A stretch of DNA of 64,000 nt from Bacillus sp. Marseille-P3661 (GCF_900240995.1 NZ_LT965954.1:248001-312000), one strand, 5' to 3'; shown: positions 1-9,720, numbered from the stretch's first letter. Made by a program: numbers and translations. The notes: a model not told the origin generated them from the letters alone.

Positions 1-822
1 TACATCTTGATATTTTTCAGGGTCGAAATCAGGTCGACTTGACATCCCTAAAATTTCTCCAGTTTTTGGATCCATGGCAATCGCAATCGCCCCATCTGGA
101 TGATAGGTTGCTTCTGCAATATCTAATTCTCTTTCAATAATAGTCTGGACTCTAGAATCTATTGTCAACTTCATATTTAGCCCATCAATTGGTGGCGTAT
201 ACTCATCTGTAGAATCTGGCATCTTGCGTCCTTTTGCATCTGCAATAAAGGAAACATGCCCACGTTCTCCACTTAGCTTATCATCGTAATACAGTTCCAG
301 TCCCATTAAGCCTTGATTATCAATCCCTGTAAAGCCTAAGACATGCGATAAATAACTTCCAAACGGATAATGGCGTCTCGAGTCTTCTGCAATATAAACA
401 CCTTTTATATTTAAAGCAAGAACTTCATTAGCCTTTTCGTTTGTAATTTTTCTTCCTTCAGGAATACGTTCAATCGACGTAACTTTTGTAATGTGACGAT
501 ATGCCTTTTCTTCTGACATGTTTAAAACAGCTGCAAGTTTCTTAGCAGCATCGGCAGGATCTTCAATTTGTCTAGGAATAACATAAACAGTAGGTGAACT
601 TACATTAGTAGCTAATGGAATACCATTTCTATCAAGAATTTCTCCTCGCTCAGGCTCAAAAGGTATATTTCTCCCCCATGAATCTAAAGCTTTTTCGCTA
701 AGCCAATTCCCCATTACTAATTGTACATAACCTAAACGAACATCTAGAACTGCAAAAAGTAATAATCCAATAATCAAAACCGTAACTAAGCGTTTACGTA
801 CTGTAACATTTGAAACCCTCAA
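1..822 (-). CDS. spoVD: SpoVD, sporulation-specific class B penicillin-binding protein (N-terminal 274 residues)
   Basis: Transpeptidase needed for spore cortex peptidoglycan synthesis. The reading frame is open to the window edge, so only the first 274 codons are present. I translate the start as MRVSNVTVRKRL from a TTG codon, preceded by GGAGG seven to eight bases upstream; this opening closely resembles B. subtilis SpoVD. One membrane segment lies near residues 12-30, followed by the PBP dimerisation region (motif RGEILDRNG near residue 60) and the beginning of the transpeptidase domain (AIAMDPKTGEILGMSSRP). The catalytic SxxK lies beyond the edge. It follows pbpB on the same strand with a 106-base gap, as in B. 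subtilis, where it is expressed under sporulation control. Truncation is due to the window only. Confidence 0.93.
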   Translation of the reverse strand, partial: MRVSNVTVRKRLVTVLIIGLLLFAVLDVRLGYVQLVMGNWLSEKALDSWGRNIPFEPERGEILDRNGIPLATNVSSPTVYVIPRQIEDPADAAKKLAAVLNMSEEKAYRHITKVTSIERIPEGRKITNEKANEVLALNIKGVYIAEDSRRHYPFGSYLSHVLGFTGIDNQGLMGLELYYDDKLSGERGHVSFIADAKGRKMPDSTDEYTPPIDGLNMKLTIDSRVQTIIERELDIAEATYHPDGAIAIAMDPKTGEILGMSSRPDFDPEKYQDV

Positions 823-928
823 GACGAGTACCTCCTTGAACTAGCTTGTTTCATCATATGCTTGTACGGTTTTGATTAGAACAGGATCTATGCACAGCCT
901 TGGCAACTTATCAATTCAAGTTGGAAAT

Positions 929-3178
929 CTACTCTCTTATACTTTCAGTTATCTCATTTAGTTCGAGATTATCTTCAGATGGAACTTCAGGAATCACACT
1001 TTGCTCTTGCTCCTTCTCCTCTTCAAAAGGAGGCTTTAATTCAGCTACGAGATAATCACCACTTTTTATAACGGTGCCTTCATTAATATTTTGATTAACT
1101 ACATAACCTGACCCAATAATATTTGGTTTTAAACCAACTGCATCACTTAACTTCATAATATCTCGTAACGACCACCCTGTTATATTAGGCATAGTCACTT
1201 TTCCATCTGTTTTAATGATTACTGTTTCATTTGGTAACAGCTTACTGTTAGCGTATGGTATTTGCTCCATCACTTTTCCGGTTGAACCAAGGAGAATAGT
1301 CCGAATACCTAAGCCCTCGAGTTTCTTTTTAGCTTCTTCAATCGAAAGACCTTTTACATCTGGTAAAATCAAACCACTTTTAGATACCGGCTTGTCCTTC
1401 TTTTCTTCAGTTGGAGCAACATTTAAATAATGCATACTATTTCTCATAACAGTCTTGAAAATATATGATGCTGGCTCAGAACCCAGTTCATGATTTTCTA
1501 ACCTTGGTCTTTTTACCGAAACATACATGACTAATTGTGGATCATCCTTTGGAATAAAGCCAAGAAAAGAAAAGACATTATTACCGTGTCCATTCATATA
1601 CTGACCTGTTTTGGGATCAGGGATTTGAGCAGTACCTGTTTTTCCCGCAATTTCGTAGCCTTCAATTCGGTATGGTTTACCTGTACCCGCTTCCGAAGAG
1701 ACCACAGTTTCCAAAATATCAAGCACTTGCATTGCTGTTTCAGGTTTAATTGGTTCACCGACAACCTTTGGCTCTGTTTCGTTAATAATGTCACCGGTAT
1801 TCGGATCAACGATTTTTTTGATAATAAATGGTTTCATCATTTTTCCATTATTCGCGATTGCTGTTGCCGCTTGGATTTGTTGGATTGGTGTAATCATTGT
1901 CCCTTGTCCGAACGCTGTCGTTAATTTTTCGATTGGCCAGTTATAGAGAATATTCCCGCTTGCTTCATTTGGAAGATCTATCCCTGTTGGTTGATGGAAC
2001 CCAAATCGGTCTAAATACACTCGGAAATTATCCGTCCCTAGCTCTTCATTGACAATCTTCGCGAACGCAACGTTTGACGACCTTTGGACGCCTTCTAAAT
2101 AAGTAATTTTCCCCCAACCAACTCTGTTATGGTCGCGGATTGCCCTTACATTTGGGAGTTTATAAGAGCCTGATTGATATTCCTCGTTTGCGTTAAATGC
2201 ACCAGCATCAATAGCTGCAGCAAGTGTGAAAATTTTAAAAGTAGAACCAGGTTCAAAGGAATTTGAAATTGGATCATTTAAATAATTTTGGATATCGCGG
2301 ATATTTGGGTCAAAGCTAGGTCTCGATCCCATCGCTAAAATTTCACCTGTTTTAGGATTTGCAACGATAGCAATACTGTTTTCAGGTTGATATTCTTTAT
2401 CCACGTATGTTAAAGCACTTTCGACAAAAGTTTGTATTTTTTGATCCAAAGTTAAATGAACATTATTACCATGGATGGGCGGGGTTATCATTTCTTTGGG
2501 ATCTGGTAATTTAAAACCCTTACGGTCACTTTTATATGTAATTACACCATTCTGACCCTGTAAAATTGAATTGTACGTGCGCTCAATTCCCATTTTCCCC
2601 TGCGGAACTCCATCTTCATCGGTTTGCGCAAAACCCACTACATGCGAAGCAAACATCCCATTCGGATATAATCTGTTTTTCTCGCGGATGAAATTAATTC
2701 CGGGTAACTTTAATGCTTTTATCTTTTCCATTAGTGCATGATCAATATTTCTAGCCTTTGGTCCAAGCTCTACTTGGAATGTTTTTTCAGTGATTGACGT
2801 TAATCTTCTCTCAATCTCTGAAGCTCCCATTTCTAAGAGTGGTGCTAGCTGCAACGCAGTTTGGTGAGGATCGGTTACGTGTAATGGTACTGGTGAATTT
2901 TTCGAGTACTCTTCTTTTACTATTGCAAATAAAGTATAAGTAGGAACATCTTTTGCAATGACTTCACCATTACGATCAAGTATTTCTCCTCGATTGGCTT
3001 CAAGTGTTCTCTCTTTTGTCCATTTATTTTCTGCTAAGTCTGCTAGCGAATGTCCTTCTACTTCCTGAGTTGTCTGGATGTTTATAAAACGAATTGCCAA
3101 AACAAAAAAGAGCAGGACAAATAGTAACGATAGTATCCTAGCTCCAACCTTAATATGTACAGTTTTATTTTTATTCAT
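929..3178 (-). CDS. pbpB: PBP2B, division transpeptidase with two PASTA domains
   Basis: Septal peptidoglycan transpeptidase, the monofunctional partner of FtsW. The 749-residue product has a short cytoplasmic tail, one membrane segment (about 14-33), a PBP dimerisation domain (RGEILDRNG near 63), and a transpeptidase domain with all three motifs: STFK (Ser312, Lys315), SSN near 367 and KTGT near 513. Two PASTA repeats follow at about 607-661 and 662-718, then an acidic Glu-rich tail. It lies between ftsL and spoVD in the conserved mraZ-rsmH-ftsL-pbpB-spoVD order. The gap to ftsL is only 15 bases, so the two are surely cotranscribed. Length and architecture match the Bacillus family. Confidence 0.96.
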   Translation of the reverse strand: MNKNKTVHIKVGARILSLLFVLLFFVLAIRFINIQTTQEVEGHSLADLAENKWTKERTLEANRGEILDRNGEVIAKDVPTYTLFAIVKEEYSKNSPVPLHVTDPHQTALQLAPLLEMGASEIERRLTSITEKTFQVELGPKARNIDHALMEKIKALKLPGINFIREKNRLYPNGMFASHVVGFAQTDEDGVPQGKMGIERTYNSILQGQNGVITYKSDRKGFKLPDPKEMITPPIHGNNVHLTLDQKIQTFVESALTYVDKEYQPENSIAIVANPKTGEILAMGSRPSFDPNIRDIQNYLNDPISNSFEPGSTFKIFTLAAAIDAGAFNANEEYQSGSYKLPNVRAIRDHNRVGWGKITYLEGVQRSSNVAFAKIVNEELGTDNFRVYLDRFGFHQPTGIDLPNEASGNILYNWPIEKLTTAFGQGTMITPIQQIQAATAIANNGKMMKPFIIKKIVDPNTGDIINETEPKVVGEPIKPETAMQVLDILETVVSSEAGTGKPYRIEGYEIAGKTGTAQIPDPKTGQYMNGHGNNVFSFLGFIPKDDPQLVMYVSVKRPRLENHELGSEPASYIFKTVMRNSMHYLNVAPTEEKKDKPVSKSGLILPDVKGLSIEEAKKKLEGLGIRTILLGSTGKVMEQIPYANSKLLPNETVIIKTDGKVTMPNITGWSLRDIMKLSDAVGLKPNIIGSGYVVNQNINEGTVIKSGDYLVAELKPPFEEEKEQEQSVIPEVPSEDNLELNEITESIRE

Positions 3179-3193
3179 ATAATCACACTCACA

Positions 3194-3556
3194 TTAGTTT
3201 CCGATTACTTGTACGTTATTATTATGAATGGTTAAACCTTGTTCCGCTGCTATTTGTAGAATACGTTCTGGGCGTTCTAATTGTGTGATTTCTTCTTCTA
3301 AACCACTATTTACCTTCATTTGACTTTCAATTTTCGACTCAAGAAGACGTACGTCATTATTCACCTGAAAAATTTTCGCTTGGTTAGCAACAATAACTAC
3401 ACATCCAATTGTACTAAAAACAATTAAAAGTGTAATTAGGAACTTTTCCCCAATTGTTAAATTTCGTTTCTTTTTTACTTTTAGTTGCGGTCTTTGTTTT
3501 GGTTCTTGTTGATATTTACGATTAGGTTGAACCTGTTGGTAAGCAAGATTACTCAA
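3194..3556 (-). CDS. ftsL: Cell division protein FtsL
   Basis: Small bitopic division protein that works with DivIC and DivIB at the septum. The 120-residue product has a basic, Gln-rich cytoplasmic tail (about 1-37), one membrane segment (about 38-59) and a short extracytoplasmic coiled coil. It ends with the conserved element ERPERILQIAAEQGL. Position between rsmH and pbpB, both on the same strand and closely spaced, fixes the assignment, since FtsL sequences are otherwise weakly conserved. Confidence 0.93.
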   Translation of the reverse strand: MSNLAYQQVQPNRKYQQEPKQRPQLKVKKKRNLTIGEKFLITLLIVFSTIGCVVIVANQAKIFQVNNDVRLLESKIESQMKVNSGLEEEITQLERPERILQIAAEQGLTIHNNNVQVIGN

Positions 3557-3577
3557 TGGACTTAACCCCCATAACGT

Positions 3578-4510
3578 TTAAAGTTTTTCAGCGACCCTTA
3601 GCTTAGCTGAGCGTGCGCGCTTATTTTGATCCATCTCTTCTTCGCTAGGCAAAATCGGCTTTCTAGTAATTACTTTCAATTTTGGTTTAAACTCCTCTGG
3701 GATAATAGGTAATCCATGTGGTAAGTCAGGAGTCTTTCCCCACTTATTAAAAGTTGTTTTACAAATTCGATCTTCAAGTGAGTGAAACGTGATCACACTA
3801 ATTCTACCTTCTTTTCTAGTAATCGAAATAGCATCCTCAATCGCTTCTTCAAACACTTTCAGTTCATCATTTACCGCGATACGTATTGCTTGGAATACCC
3901 GTTTGGCCGGATGTCCCCCTGTTCTTCTGGCAGGTGCTGGAATCCCTTCTTTTATAAGTTCTACTAGTTCATCCGTAGTTTTAATTGGTTGTTTTTCACG
4001 ATAGCTTTCAATCTTTCGGGCGATTTGTTTTGAAAATTTTTCTTCCCCATACTTAAAAAAGATCTTAACAAGTTCATTATAATCCCAATGATTGACAACA
4101 TCATATGCCGAAATAGGTGCTGATTGATCCATTCTCATATCTAATGGTGCATTTTGGTGGTAACTAAAACCTCTTTCTGCAATATCTAATTGCGGTGAAG
4201 ATACTCCTAGATCAAACAAAACTCCATCTACTTCATTTACACCTAGTTGTTCAAGTCTTTCTTTCATGTATCGAAAGTTGCTTTTTATTAACGTTACTTG
4301 TTCTTTAAAAGGTGCCAATTTCTTTTCTGCATATTGCAATGCCATTTCATCTTGATCAAAGGCGAAAAGCCTACCTTCCTTCGAAAGTTTCGTTAAAATC
4401 AACTCACTATGCCCTGCGCCTCCAAGTGTACAATCCACATAAATTCCATTTGGCTTGATATTCAAACCATCGACTGCTTCCTTTTTCAAAACTGTAACAT
4501 GTTCAAACAT
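3578..4510 (-). CDS. rsmH: 16S rRNA (cytosine1402-N4)-methyltransferase RsmH
   Basis: SAM-dependent methyltransferase (formerly MraW) that modifies C1402 in the ribosomal P site. The SAM-binding motif [15 protein letters not shown] is at about residues 25-39. Other hallmarks are [20 protein letters not shown] near 100, the [18 protein letters not shown] block near 205 and the C-terminal SLEDRICK element. The 310-residue length is normal. It lies 41 bases downstream of mraZ and 21 bases before ftsL on the same strand. Confidence 0.97.
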   Translation of the reverse strand: MFEHVTVLKKEAVDGLNIKPNGIYVDCTLGGAGHSELILTKLSKEGRLFAFDQDEMALQYAEKKLAPFKEQVTLIKSNFRYMKERLEQLGVNEVDGVLFDLGVSSPQLDIAERGFSYHQNAPLDMRMDQSAPISAYDVVNHWDYNELVKIFFKYGEEKFSKQIARKIESYREKQPIKTTDELVELIKEGIPAPARRTGGHPAKRVFQAIRIAVNDELKVFEEAIEDAISITRKEGRISVITFHSLEDRICKTTFNKWGKTPDLPHGLPIIPEEFKPKLKVITRKPILPSEEEMDQNKRARSAKLRVAEKL

Positions 4511-4551
4511 ACATACACCTACTTCATTTTTGTTTATCTCTTGCTGACAAC

Positions 4552-4983
4552 CTACATATCAAAATCAATCATACTTTCTGCAATTTCTGCAAAGGATTCT
4601 TCCGATGCCGCGAAATATGTTTCCCAATTTTCCAAGCTCCATATTTCAAAACGATTTGAAACTCCGATGACAACACATTCTTTATCAAGTTTTGCATAAT
4701 CGCGTAATGGTGGAGCTATATTTACTCTTCCCTGCTTGTCTACCTCACATTCAGTTGCGCCAGAAAAGAAGAAACGTGTAAATGCTCGAGCATCTTTTTT
4801 TGTAAAAGGAAGGGTTTTTAGTTTATTCTCAAGCGCTTTCCATTCTTCATGCGGATAACCAAATAAACACTGATCCAAACCTCTAGTTAGGACAAAACTA
4901 TCTCCAAGAAGGTCTCTGAATTTAGCTGGAATGATCATCCGGCCTTTTTGATCGATGTTATGATGGTATTCCCCCATGAACAT
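4552..4983 (-). CDS. mraZ: Transcriptional regulator MraZ
   Basis: DNA-binding protein built from two AbrB-like half-domains; it controls its own division and cell-wall operon. It opens with [21 protein letters not shown] and the second half repeats the fold ([19 protein letters not shown]), as in all MraZ proteins. The 143-residue length is normal. It is the first gene of the operon, and a set of AAAGTG-type boxes lies immediately upstream. Confidence 0.96.
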   Translation of the reverse strand: MFMGEYHHNIDQKGRMIIPAKFRDLLGDSFVLTRGLDQCLFGYPHEEWKALENKLKTLPFTKKDARAFTRFFFSGATECEVDKQGRVNIAPPLRDYAKLDKECVVIGVSNRFEIWSLENWETYFAASEESFAEIAESMIDFDM

Positions 4984-4990
4984 AGTTAGC

Positions 4991-5041
4991 GCCCCACTTT
5001 CTGACTATAGAATACCACATATCACCACTTTCCACCACTTT
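4991..5041 (-). promoter_or_regulatory. Tandem MraZ-type operator boxes upstream of mraZ
   Basis: Read on the minus strand, three contiguous 10-base repeats occupy 5041-5032 (AAAGTGGTGG), 5031-5022 (AAAGTGGTGA) and 5021-5012 (TATGTGGTAT). A further AAAGTGGGGC is at 5000-4991 and overlaps the ribosome binding site. MraZ proteins are known to bind short direct repeats one helical turn apart, described as AAAGTG-type boxes in mollicutes and TGGG-type boxes in E. coli. The fit to autoregulation is inference from sequence. Confidence 0.7.
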
Positions 5042-5065
5042 ATAAATTACAATTCTTGAAAAACA

Positions 5066-5092
5066 AAAAAAATCCTGCAACTTAATTGCAGG
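5066..5092 (-). terminator. Terminator downstream of bshC
   Basis: CCTGCAA (5074-5080) pairs with TTGCAGG (5086-5092). On the minus strand the hairpin is followed by a run of eight T. It separates bshC from the mraZ operon. Confidence 0.85.
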
Positions 5093-5151
5093 TTTCTCTC
5101 GACAGTTTTTACTTTGATTTTGTTAGTAATCGTCAAACGACAGAAAATTTT

Positions 5152-6777
5152 CTACAGAAATATCACTTTATGTTGAGAATTAAATGCAAAGTCAAGTTTC
5201 AGCAGATCATCAACAAACTCGAATCCGTATAAATTTATAAAGTAAAAGATGTTCCAAATCCGTTCCTGTGGAGCGTTTAATGGGCGGAGAGAAAGATCGA
5301 TATGTTCAAATTTACGTAATTCTACTGTATGTTTGTTGTACAACGCTTTCTCAACTCTTTGTCTTAAAAATAAAATCTGTGATTGAATAATTTGGGCATT
5401 CTTCTCAGCCAGAGGTTTTAGTCCTCCATCAATTTCTATCGCAAGCTCTTTAAGAGCATTGTGTGCATCCGCTACTTTGCTAATTGTTTCATCCGTAATC
5501 CTATCTAATTTGTTCGGTTTCTGGCTGTTAAACCACCGTTCTTTATCTGTTCGGCTCCCTGATAATAAAACTTCCTTTAAATCTAACTCGTGTTCCTGAA
5601 TATATTTAGCTGTAGCGCGATCAATAATTGAAATCATTAATCTTGGAACAATAATAGGCATCTTAAAACCGAATAAATGAAAAGCCTCTTTCAATACAGC
5701 CCAATATGCAATTTCACCTGGTCCTGAAATAAAAGCTAGTGTCGGGAATATAAACTCCTGCATTAGCGGTCTTGTAACAACATTATTGCTTAATAGGGCA
5801 GGAGAATTAATTGCAATAGTTTCAAGTTCCGATTGAGAAAATTGACAATCATGACTTTTCCCTATATATCGGTCATTATATTTTTCAAGTAACACCCTTT
5901 CTCCATCCTTCATATAAAAGAGATGTGCATTATGCTCATTAATCTCAATTGGCTCCCCGAATCCACTTTCTTTTAATAACATTTGTTTCATTATCACTTT
6001 TTCTCGCAGAATATCATTATTCATGATTATCGATTTCATAAAAGATGAACCAATCTTTCTAAAACCAGCATCACCAGAATCCACAACAATTAAGCCTTCA
6101 TTAGGAAATAACCTATATACTAATCGAATAAAAAAATCTACATATGTTTTAGAACGAGTCAAATCAGCTTGCAAGCTTTCCATCAAACTGGTCGTTTCAT
6201 CTGTTTCACCGAAAGATTCAACTACATCTTCTATCCACTTTTGAGCTAACTCCTTATCTATGTCTAGAGCAGATATAGTACACTTCTTGTATTGTCGTTG
6301 GTTGATTTTTGTTTTGGTTGCATTGCCAGCTTTATTAATATAAACATGGTTAATTTCATCAAAATCATGGTCCTCACCCGCAATCCAAAAAACGGGCAGT
6401 ACAGGTATCTTCAAGTTTCTCTCTTGCTTTCTTGCTAATTTTATTATTGAGATTATTTTATGGATTGTAAAAAGAGGCCCTGTTAACAAACCTGCTTGTT
6501 GGCCCCCTATTACTACTACACTTCTCGGGTCCTGGAATCTTTTGATGTTTTCAAAGGTTTTGCTATTAACATTAAATTTACTATGGAATTCCATTAAATA
6601 GCTAGTTAGTTCTTCTCTTGGATAGCTTCTGTTTGATAAATCATTTGCTCGAATAGAATATGTTTTATCGTTCTCAATATCCTGATAATCAAAAAAAGTT
6701 TGCACTTCTTCATCTCTAAGAATATATTTTGAAACAAGTTTATTTCCTACTGGAAGTGAGACATCCATCAAGTCCAT
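5152..6777 (-). CDS. bshC: Bacillithiol biosynthesis cysteine-adding enzyme BshC
   Basis: Last step of bacillithiol synthesis: addition of cysteine to glucosaminyl-malate. I place the start at the ATG of MDLMDVSLPVGN because AAAGGAAG lies eight bases before it; this gives 541 residues, matching the family (about 540). An in-frame ATG eight codons upstream has no good ribosome binding site. Visible family features are VVIGGQQAGLLTGPLFTIHK near residue 95, PVFWIAGEDHDFDEINHV near 130 and a C-terminal coiled-coil region. It lies between panE/DUF3397 and mraZ, the usual position (yllA). Confidence 0.95.
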   Translation of the reverse strand: MDLMDVSLPVGNKLVSKYILRDEEVQTFFDYQDIENDKTYSIRANDLSNRSYPREELTSYLMEFHSKFNVNSKTFENIKRFQDPRSVVVIGGQQAGLLTGPLFTIHKIISIIKLARKQERNLKIPVLPVFWIAGEDHDFDEINHVYINKAGNATKTKINQRQYKKCTISALDIDKELAQKWIEDVVESFGETDETTSLMESLQADLTRSKTYVDFFIRLVYRLFPNEGLIVVDSGDAGFRKIGSSFMKSIIMNNDILREKVIMKQMLLKESGFGEPIEINEHNAHLFYMKDGERVLLEKYNDRYIGKSHDCQFSQSELETIAINSPALLSNNVVTRPLMQEFIFPTLAFISGPGEIAYWAVLKEAFHLFGFKMPIIVPRLMISIIDRATAKYIQEHELDLKEVLLSGSRTDKERWFNSQKPNKLDRITDETISKVADAHNALKELAIEIDGGLKPLAEKNAQIIQSQILFLRQRVEKALYNKHTVELRKFEHIDLSLRPLNAPQERIWNIFYFINLYGFEFVDDLLKLDFAFNSQHKVIFL

Positions 6778-6859
6778 TATGTATTCTTCCTTTCCGTTCA
6801 TACATGAAACACTCTGATAAGAGTATAGCAGAGATTGATGTAAGCCCCAAAATTATTGC

Positions 6860-7246
6860 TTATAAAACTTCGTTTAGGCGGATTATTAGACCTAGTATTA
6901 CAAGGCACACATAGCTCAATGAAAACAATAAAAAGTTTAATCGCCAGAAACCTTTCCAGACCTTTTTGAAGACGATTTCATCGTTGAATTTCCATTGTAG
7001 AAAAACAAAAAGCATTCCTATCGTAATCAATACAAGGAAAATAACCCAAAGAAATGACCTTTCTAATATAATCAACAATAAGTAATGAACAGCTAATATA
7101 AATATTAGCGTTGAATAATCAAGCGATAGATGAAAGGCCCTTTTTTTACTTTTTGTTAAGGCATAGGTAATCCAATATACTAAAAGAATTACAAGTATGG
7201 GTATTGTGATAACCGTAGCTATAAATACAGCAAAAAAGTCAACCAA
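6860..7246 (-). CDS. DUF3397-family membrane protein
   Basis: Small integral membrane protein of unknown function, 128 residues, with about four membrane segments (near 5-27, 42-62, 64-84 and 100-124). The HLSLDYSTLIFILAVHYLLL block and KVWKGFWRLNFLLF near residue 93 are typical of the DUF3397 family, which sits at this place in many Bacillus genomes. The start is a TTG codon preceded by GGGGAGAGGGAA, and it overlaps the 3' end of panE by eight bases, so translation is probably coupled. Confidence 0.8.
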   Translation of the reverse strand: MVDFFAVFIATVITIPILVILLVYWITYALTKSKKRAFHLSLDYSTLIFILAVHYLLLIILERSFLWVIFLVLITIGMLFVFLQWKFNDEIVFKKVWKGFWRLNFLLFSLSYVCLVILGLIIRLNEVL

Positions 7247-8141
7247 TTCCCTCTCCCCTTTCTTTTCCTTTGATACAATAATATAAAAATGAAATCAACG
7301 GCAGTGAAATCTTATTTTTCCTACCTTCTGACAACAAATAACCCAATATGGCATCGACTTCAGTTTGTCTGTTATTTTTAATATCCATATACATTGATGA
7401 ATAGTTAGCAGCTGTTTTCTCGCAAATTTCAACTAAACCTCTCCATAGCTTATCGTCGTCAACTCCATTCATTAATGGTAGTATCTCACTATAGAGTAAC
7501 TGCATATTTTTAAAATAATATGAATTGGTTAACAGTGAACCATTTCTGATGCTATATAGAACTGTTAAAGGATTGATGATAGCATTAACTACCAACTTTT
7601 GAATCAGCATGGGATACCATTCTTGTTCAAATTTAAAGAGAAAGCCTTCATCATTTAACTTTTCAAATAAAGGTAGGGTCTCCCCGCATTCACCTTTAAA
7701 ACAACTTATTTTAACTTGCCCCATACCTGTATGTTCAACAGTATTGTCATTACGTTTTAAAACACCATGTTCAACCACACCGACAAAAATAGTATTTGTG
7801 AACAATGAAGGTAAATCTTCAATATGACTCATGCCATTTTGTAAAAATAAAATAGGACATCGATTTTCTGTATGTACTAGATAATCAATAATTGGTTTTA
7901 AGTGATATTGTTTAACTGTTACAATAATTAAGTCAACTGGTTCTATTCCTCTGATAAATGGTATAGCTTTTATAAAGACTTTTCGACTAATATCATTTCT
8001 ATATACTTGTATTCCTTCACGATTAATTTTGTCTGCCTGTTCGCTCCGATTTGTGTATAGTATGGTTTCAATTTTTGAGTCATATAAGAAAGATGCAATC
8101 AGCAATCCTACTGCTCCACTACCAACGATAGCCACCTTCAT
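7239..8141 (-). CDS. panE: 2-dehydropantoate 2-reductase (ketopantoate reductase)
   Basis: NADPH-dependent reduction of ketopantoate to pantoate in the pantothenate and CoA pathway. The N-terminal Rossmann motif is VAIVGSGAVGLLIASF (residues 3-18); FLQNGMSHIEDL lies near 98. The substrate-site lysine and asparagine are in QKLVVNAIINPLTVL near residue 180. Length is 300 residues. In B. subtilis the gene here is ylbQ (panE). The start ATG follows GGAGG. The C-terminal part is less conserved, but the key residues are present. Confidence 0.9.
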   Translation of the reverse strand: MKVAIVGSGAVGLLIASFLYDSKIETILYTNRSEQADKINREGIQVYRNDISRKVFIKAIPFIRGIEPVDLIIVTVKQYHLKPIIDYLVHTENRCPILFLQNGMSHIEDLPSLFTNTIFVGVVEHGVLKRNDNTVEHTGMGQVKISCFKGECGETLPLFEKLNDEGFLFKFEQEWYPMLIQKLVVNAIINPLTVLYSIRNGSLLTNSYYFKNMQLLYSEILPLMNGVDDDKLWRGLVEICEKTAANYSSMYMDIKNNRQTEVDAILGYLLSEGRKNKISLPLISFLYYCIKGKERGEGIG

Positions 8142-8370
8142 AAAACGTTGTCCTCCGCTATTCTAATTATCTTATTATTTTAACAAATTTTTAACAATTT
8201 ACGGGAGTTTTCTTGAATTGTTTTTTAAATCCTTTTAGTTATTATTTAATAATTGTTCTTTTAACTTTATAGGCATCTAATTATCATAAAGATAATACTT
8301 ATTAGAAGATATTTTCATACAATTGTATTATAATTGATAAGAAACAGTGTGAAAAAAGGAGGAATCCTTC

Positions 8371-8844
8371 ATGGAGACTATACAGGTCGAAAAATTATTA
8401 GTTAACTATAAAACCTTAGAAGACTTTAAGAGTTTTAAACAGTATGGTAATCAAGAATTACAAATGCTTGAGGATTTACAAGCTAATATCGTAGAAAATG
8501 ATTATGAATCACCATTTTATGGGATTTATTATGGAGACAAATTAGTAGCTAGGATGAGTCTATATCAAACAAGTAAGAAGTTTGACCGTATTTTTAATGG
8601 TCAAAGAGATTATCTAGATTTATCTAAGTTAGAAGTGCTTCCACAACATCAAGCTAAAGGGTACGGTAGAAGATTAATTGAGTTCGCTAAGTCATTTGAT
8701 TTACCGATTATTACTAGACCAAGGGTAAATTCTGATGCGTTTTGGAGCAAGATGGGATTCGAGTCCTTAGATTCTACTGGCAGCGAATCGGAAAAACTTC
8801 TAGTATGGTATCCAGAACAGTATTCAGAAAACAAATTAAATTAA
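8371..8844 (+). CDS. ylbP: GNAT-family N-acetyltransferase YlbP
   Basis: Predicted acetyltransferase of unknown substrate, 157 residues. The acetyl-CoA binding segment is KLEVLPQHQAKGYGRRLIEF near residue 90. The N terminus (KLLVNYKTLEDFKSFKQYG) and SPFYGIYYGDKLVARMSLYQ closely match B. subtilis YlbP. A strong AAGGAGGA site precedes the ATG. Transcribed alone, divergently from panE, and ends in a terminator shared with ylbO. Confidence 0.9.
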   Translation: METIQVEKLLVNYKTLEDFKSFKQYGNQELQMLEDLQANIVENDYESPFYGIYYGDKLVARMSLYQTSKKFDRIFNGQRDYLDLSKLEVLPQHQAKGYGRRLIEFAKSFDLPIITRPRVNSDAFWSKMGFESLDSTGSESEKLLVWYPEQYSENKLN

Positions 8845-8847
8845 AAA

Positions 8848-8879
8848 ATAAAGGAGCTGATTAATATCAGCTCCTTTAT
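8848..8879. terminator. Bidirectional terminator between ylbP and ylbO
   Basis: A 14-base-pair perfect stem (8848-8861 with 8866-8879) around AAAGGAGCTGAT, flanked by A- and T-rich ends. The stop codon of ylbO lies inside it. Confidence 0.85.
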
Positions 8880-9520
8880 TTATTTACCCTTTCTAGGTTT
8901 CCATTTTTATCCATTTGGAAACGGAATTTTGATCCATCATCCTCTTGTAATACAATCATTTTACGTGCCCTTTCCATGATTTGAATTAATGCTTTGTAAT
9001 CTTCCTCAATAAGTTTATAATTTTCTTTCCATGATTCTAATTCACGAGATTGTTCCTGTTTCTCTTCTTGAAGCTTTTTTAATTTATTTTTTATCGTTGA
9101 GTTTTCTCGTTCAAGATCTATTAGTTTTTTTACATCGAGCTCAACAGTAGTTAAAAATTCGCGAACAGTTTCAAAACTTATATGATTAATATTAAGGCTT
9201 GCAACGTCTGCTACGTCTTTTTTAGTTTCAGCTTTTACATTCTTTTGCTTTTTACTCTCAGGAACTTCCGATTTTTGTACTTCCACTTCTATTTCTACAC
9301 CTTTTCGTTGTTTTTTAGCGAATTCGATGGCAGAATTATATTGTTTTCGAATTGCAGAATTCCATCTAAAACCACAAGCTGCTGCAGTTCGTGAAAGTTT
9401 TTTACCAACCTCTTCAAAAGCTGCTAATTGTGTACTTCCCTCACGGATATGCCTTAACACAACTTCCGCTAGCATTAAATCTTCATCTTGCGTCCAAGCA
9501 TCTTGTCTAGAAGTAGTCAT
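8876..9520 (-). CDS. ylbO: RsfA/YlbO-family (Myb/SANT-like) sporulation transcription factor
   Basis: Predicted DNA-binding regulator. The N terminus (about 5-65) is a Myb/SANT-like domain: TRQDAWTQDEDLMLAEVVLRHI in outline, with conserved tryptophans and ACGFRWNSAIRKQY. A Lys/Glu-rich linker follows, then a coiled coil at about 130-185. This is the architecture of the prespore regulator RsfA and of YlbO (called GerR in B. subtilis, a mother-cell regulator). Position next to ylbP and near rpmF/ylbN makes YlbO the better match. The 214-residue length is slightly above B. subtilis YlbO. Confidence 0.85.
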   Translation of the reverse strand: MTTSRQDAWTQDEDLMLAEVVLRHIREGSTQLAAFEEVGKKLSRTAAACGFRWNSAIRKQYNSAIEFAKKQRKGVEIEVEVQKSEVPESKKQKNVKAETKKDVADVASLNINHISFETVREFLTTVELDVKKLIDLERENSTIKNKLKKLQEEKQEQSRELESWKENYKLIEEDYKALIQIMERARKMIVLQEDDGSKFRFQMDKNGNLERVNK

Positions 9521-9607
9521 CTCTATCTCCCCTATTGTTTTTTATTATTTCTATGCACACAATAGAAAAGATAGAATATAAATCTATTAAATTATAATAA
9601 TTATTTG

Positions 9608-9707
9608 GCTCGACAGGCACCCCCATGGATTAACATCGCGACATCCTGTGCAAGGTCAATACTAGCACGTCCTACCGTTTTTTGACCCAAGGGGCAAGGG
9701 AAGGAGC
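9608..9707. repeat. Degenerate copy of a dispersed Bacillaceae-type repeat
   Basis: The gap between the ylbO promoter region and the crotonase gene contains CGACATCCTGT (9639-9649) and CTAGCACGT (9662-9670). The same two words, in the same order and at nearly the same spacing, occur in the longer copy at 46768-46899. The end hairpins are eroded here. No gene is apparent. Confidence 0.5.
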
Positions 9708-9720
9708 TAAATTTTAATTA

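Noticed and set aside
1535-1924. 129-codon plus-strand frame inside pbpB
   Set aside because: Antisense shadow of a well-defined gene; composition is unlike a protein and there is no ribosome binding site.
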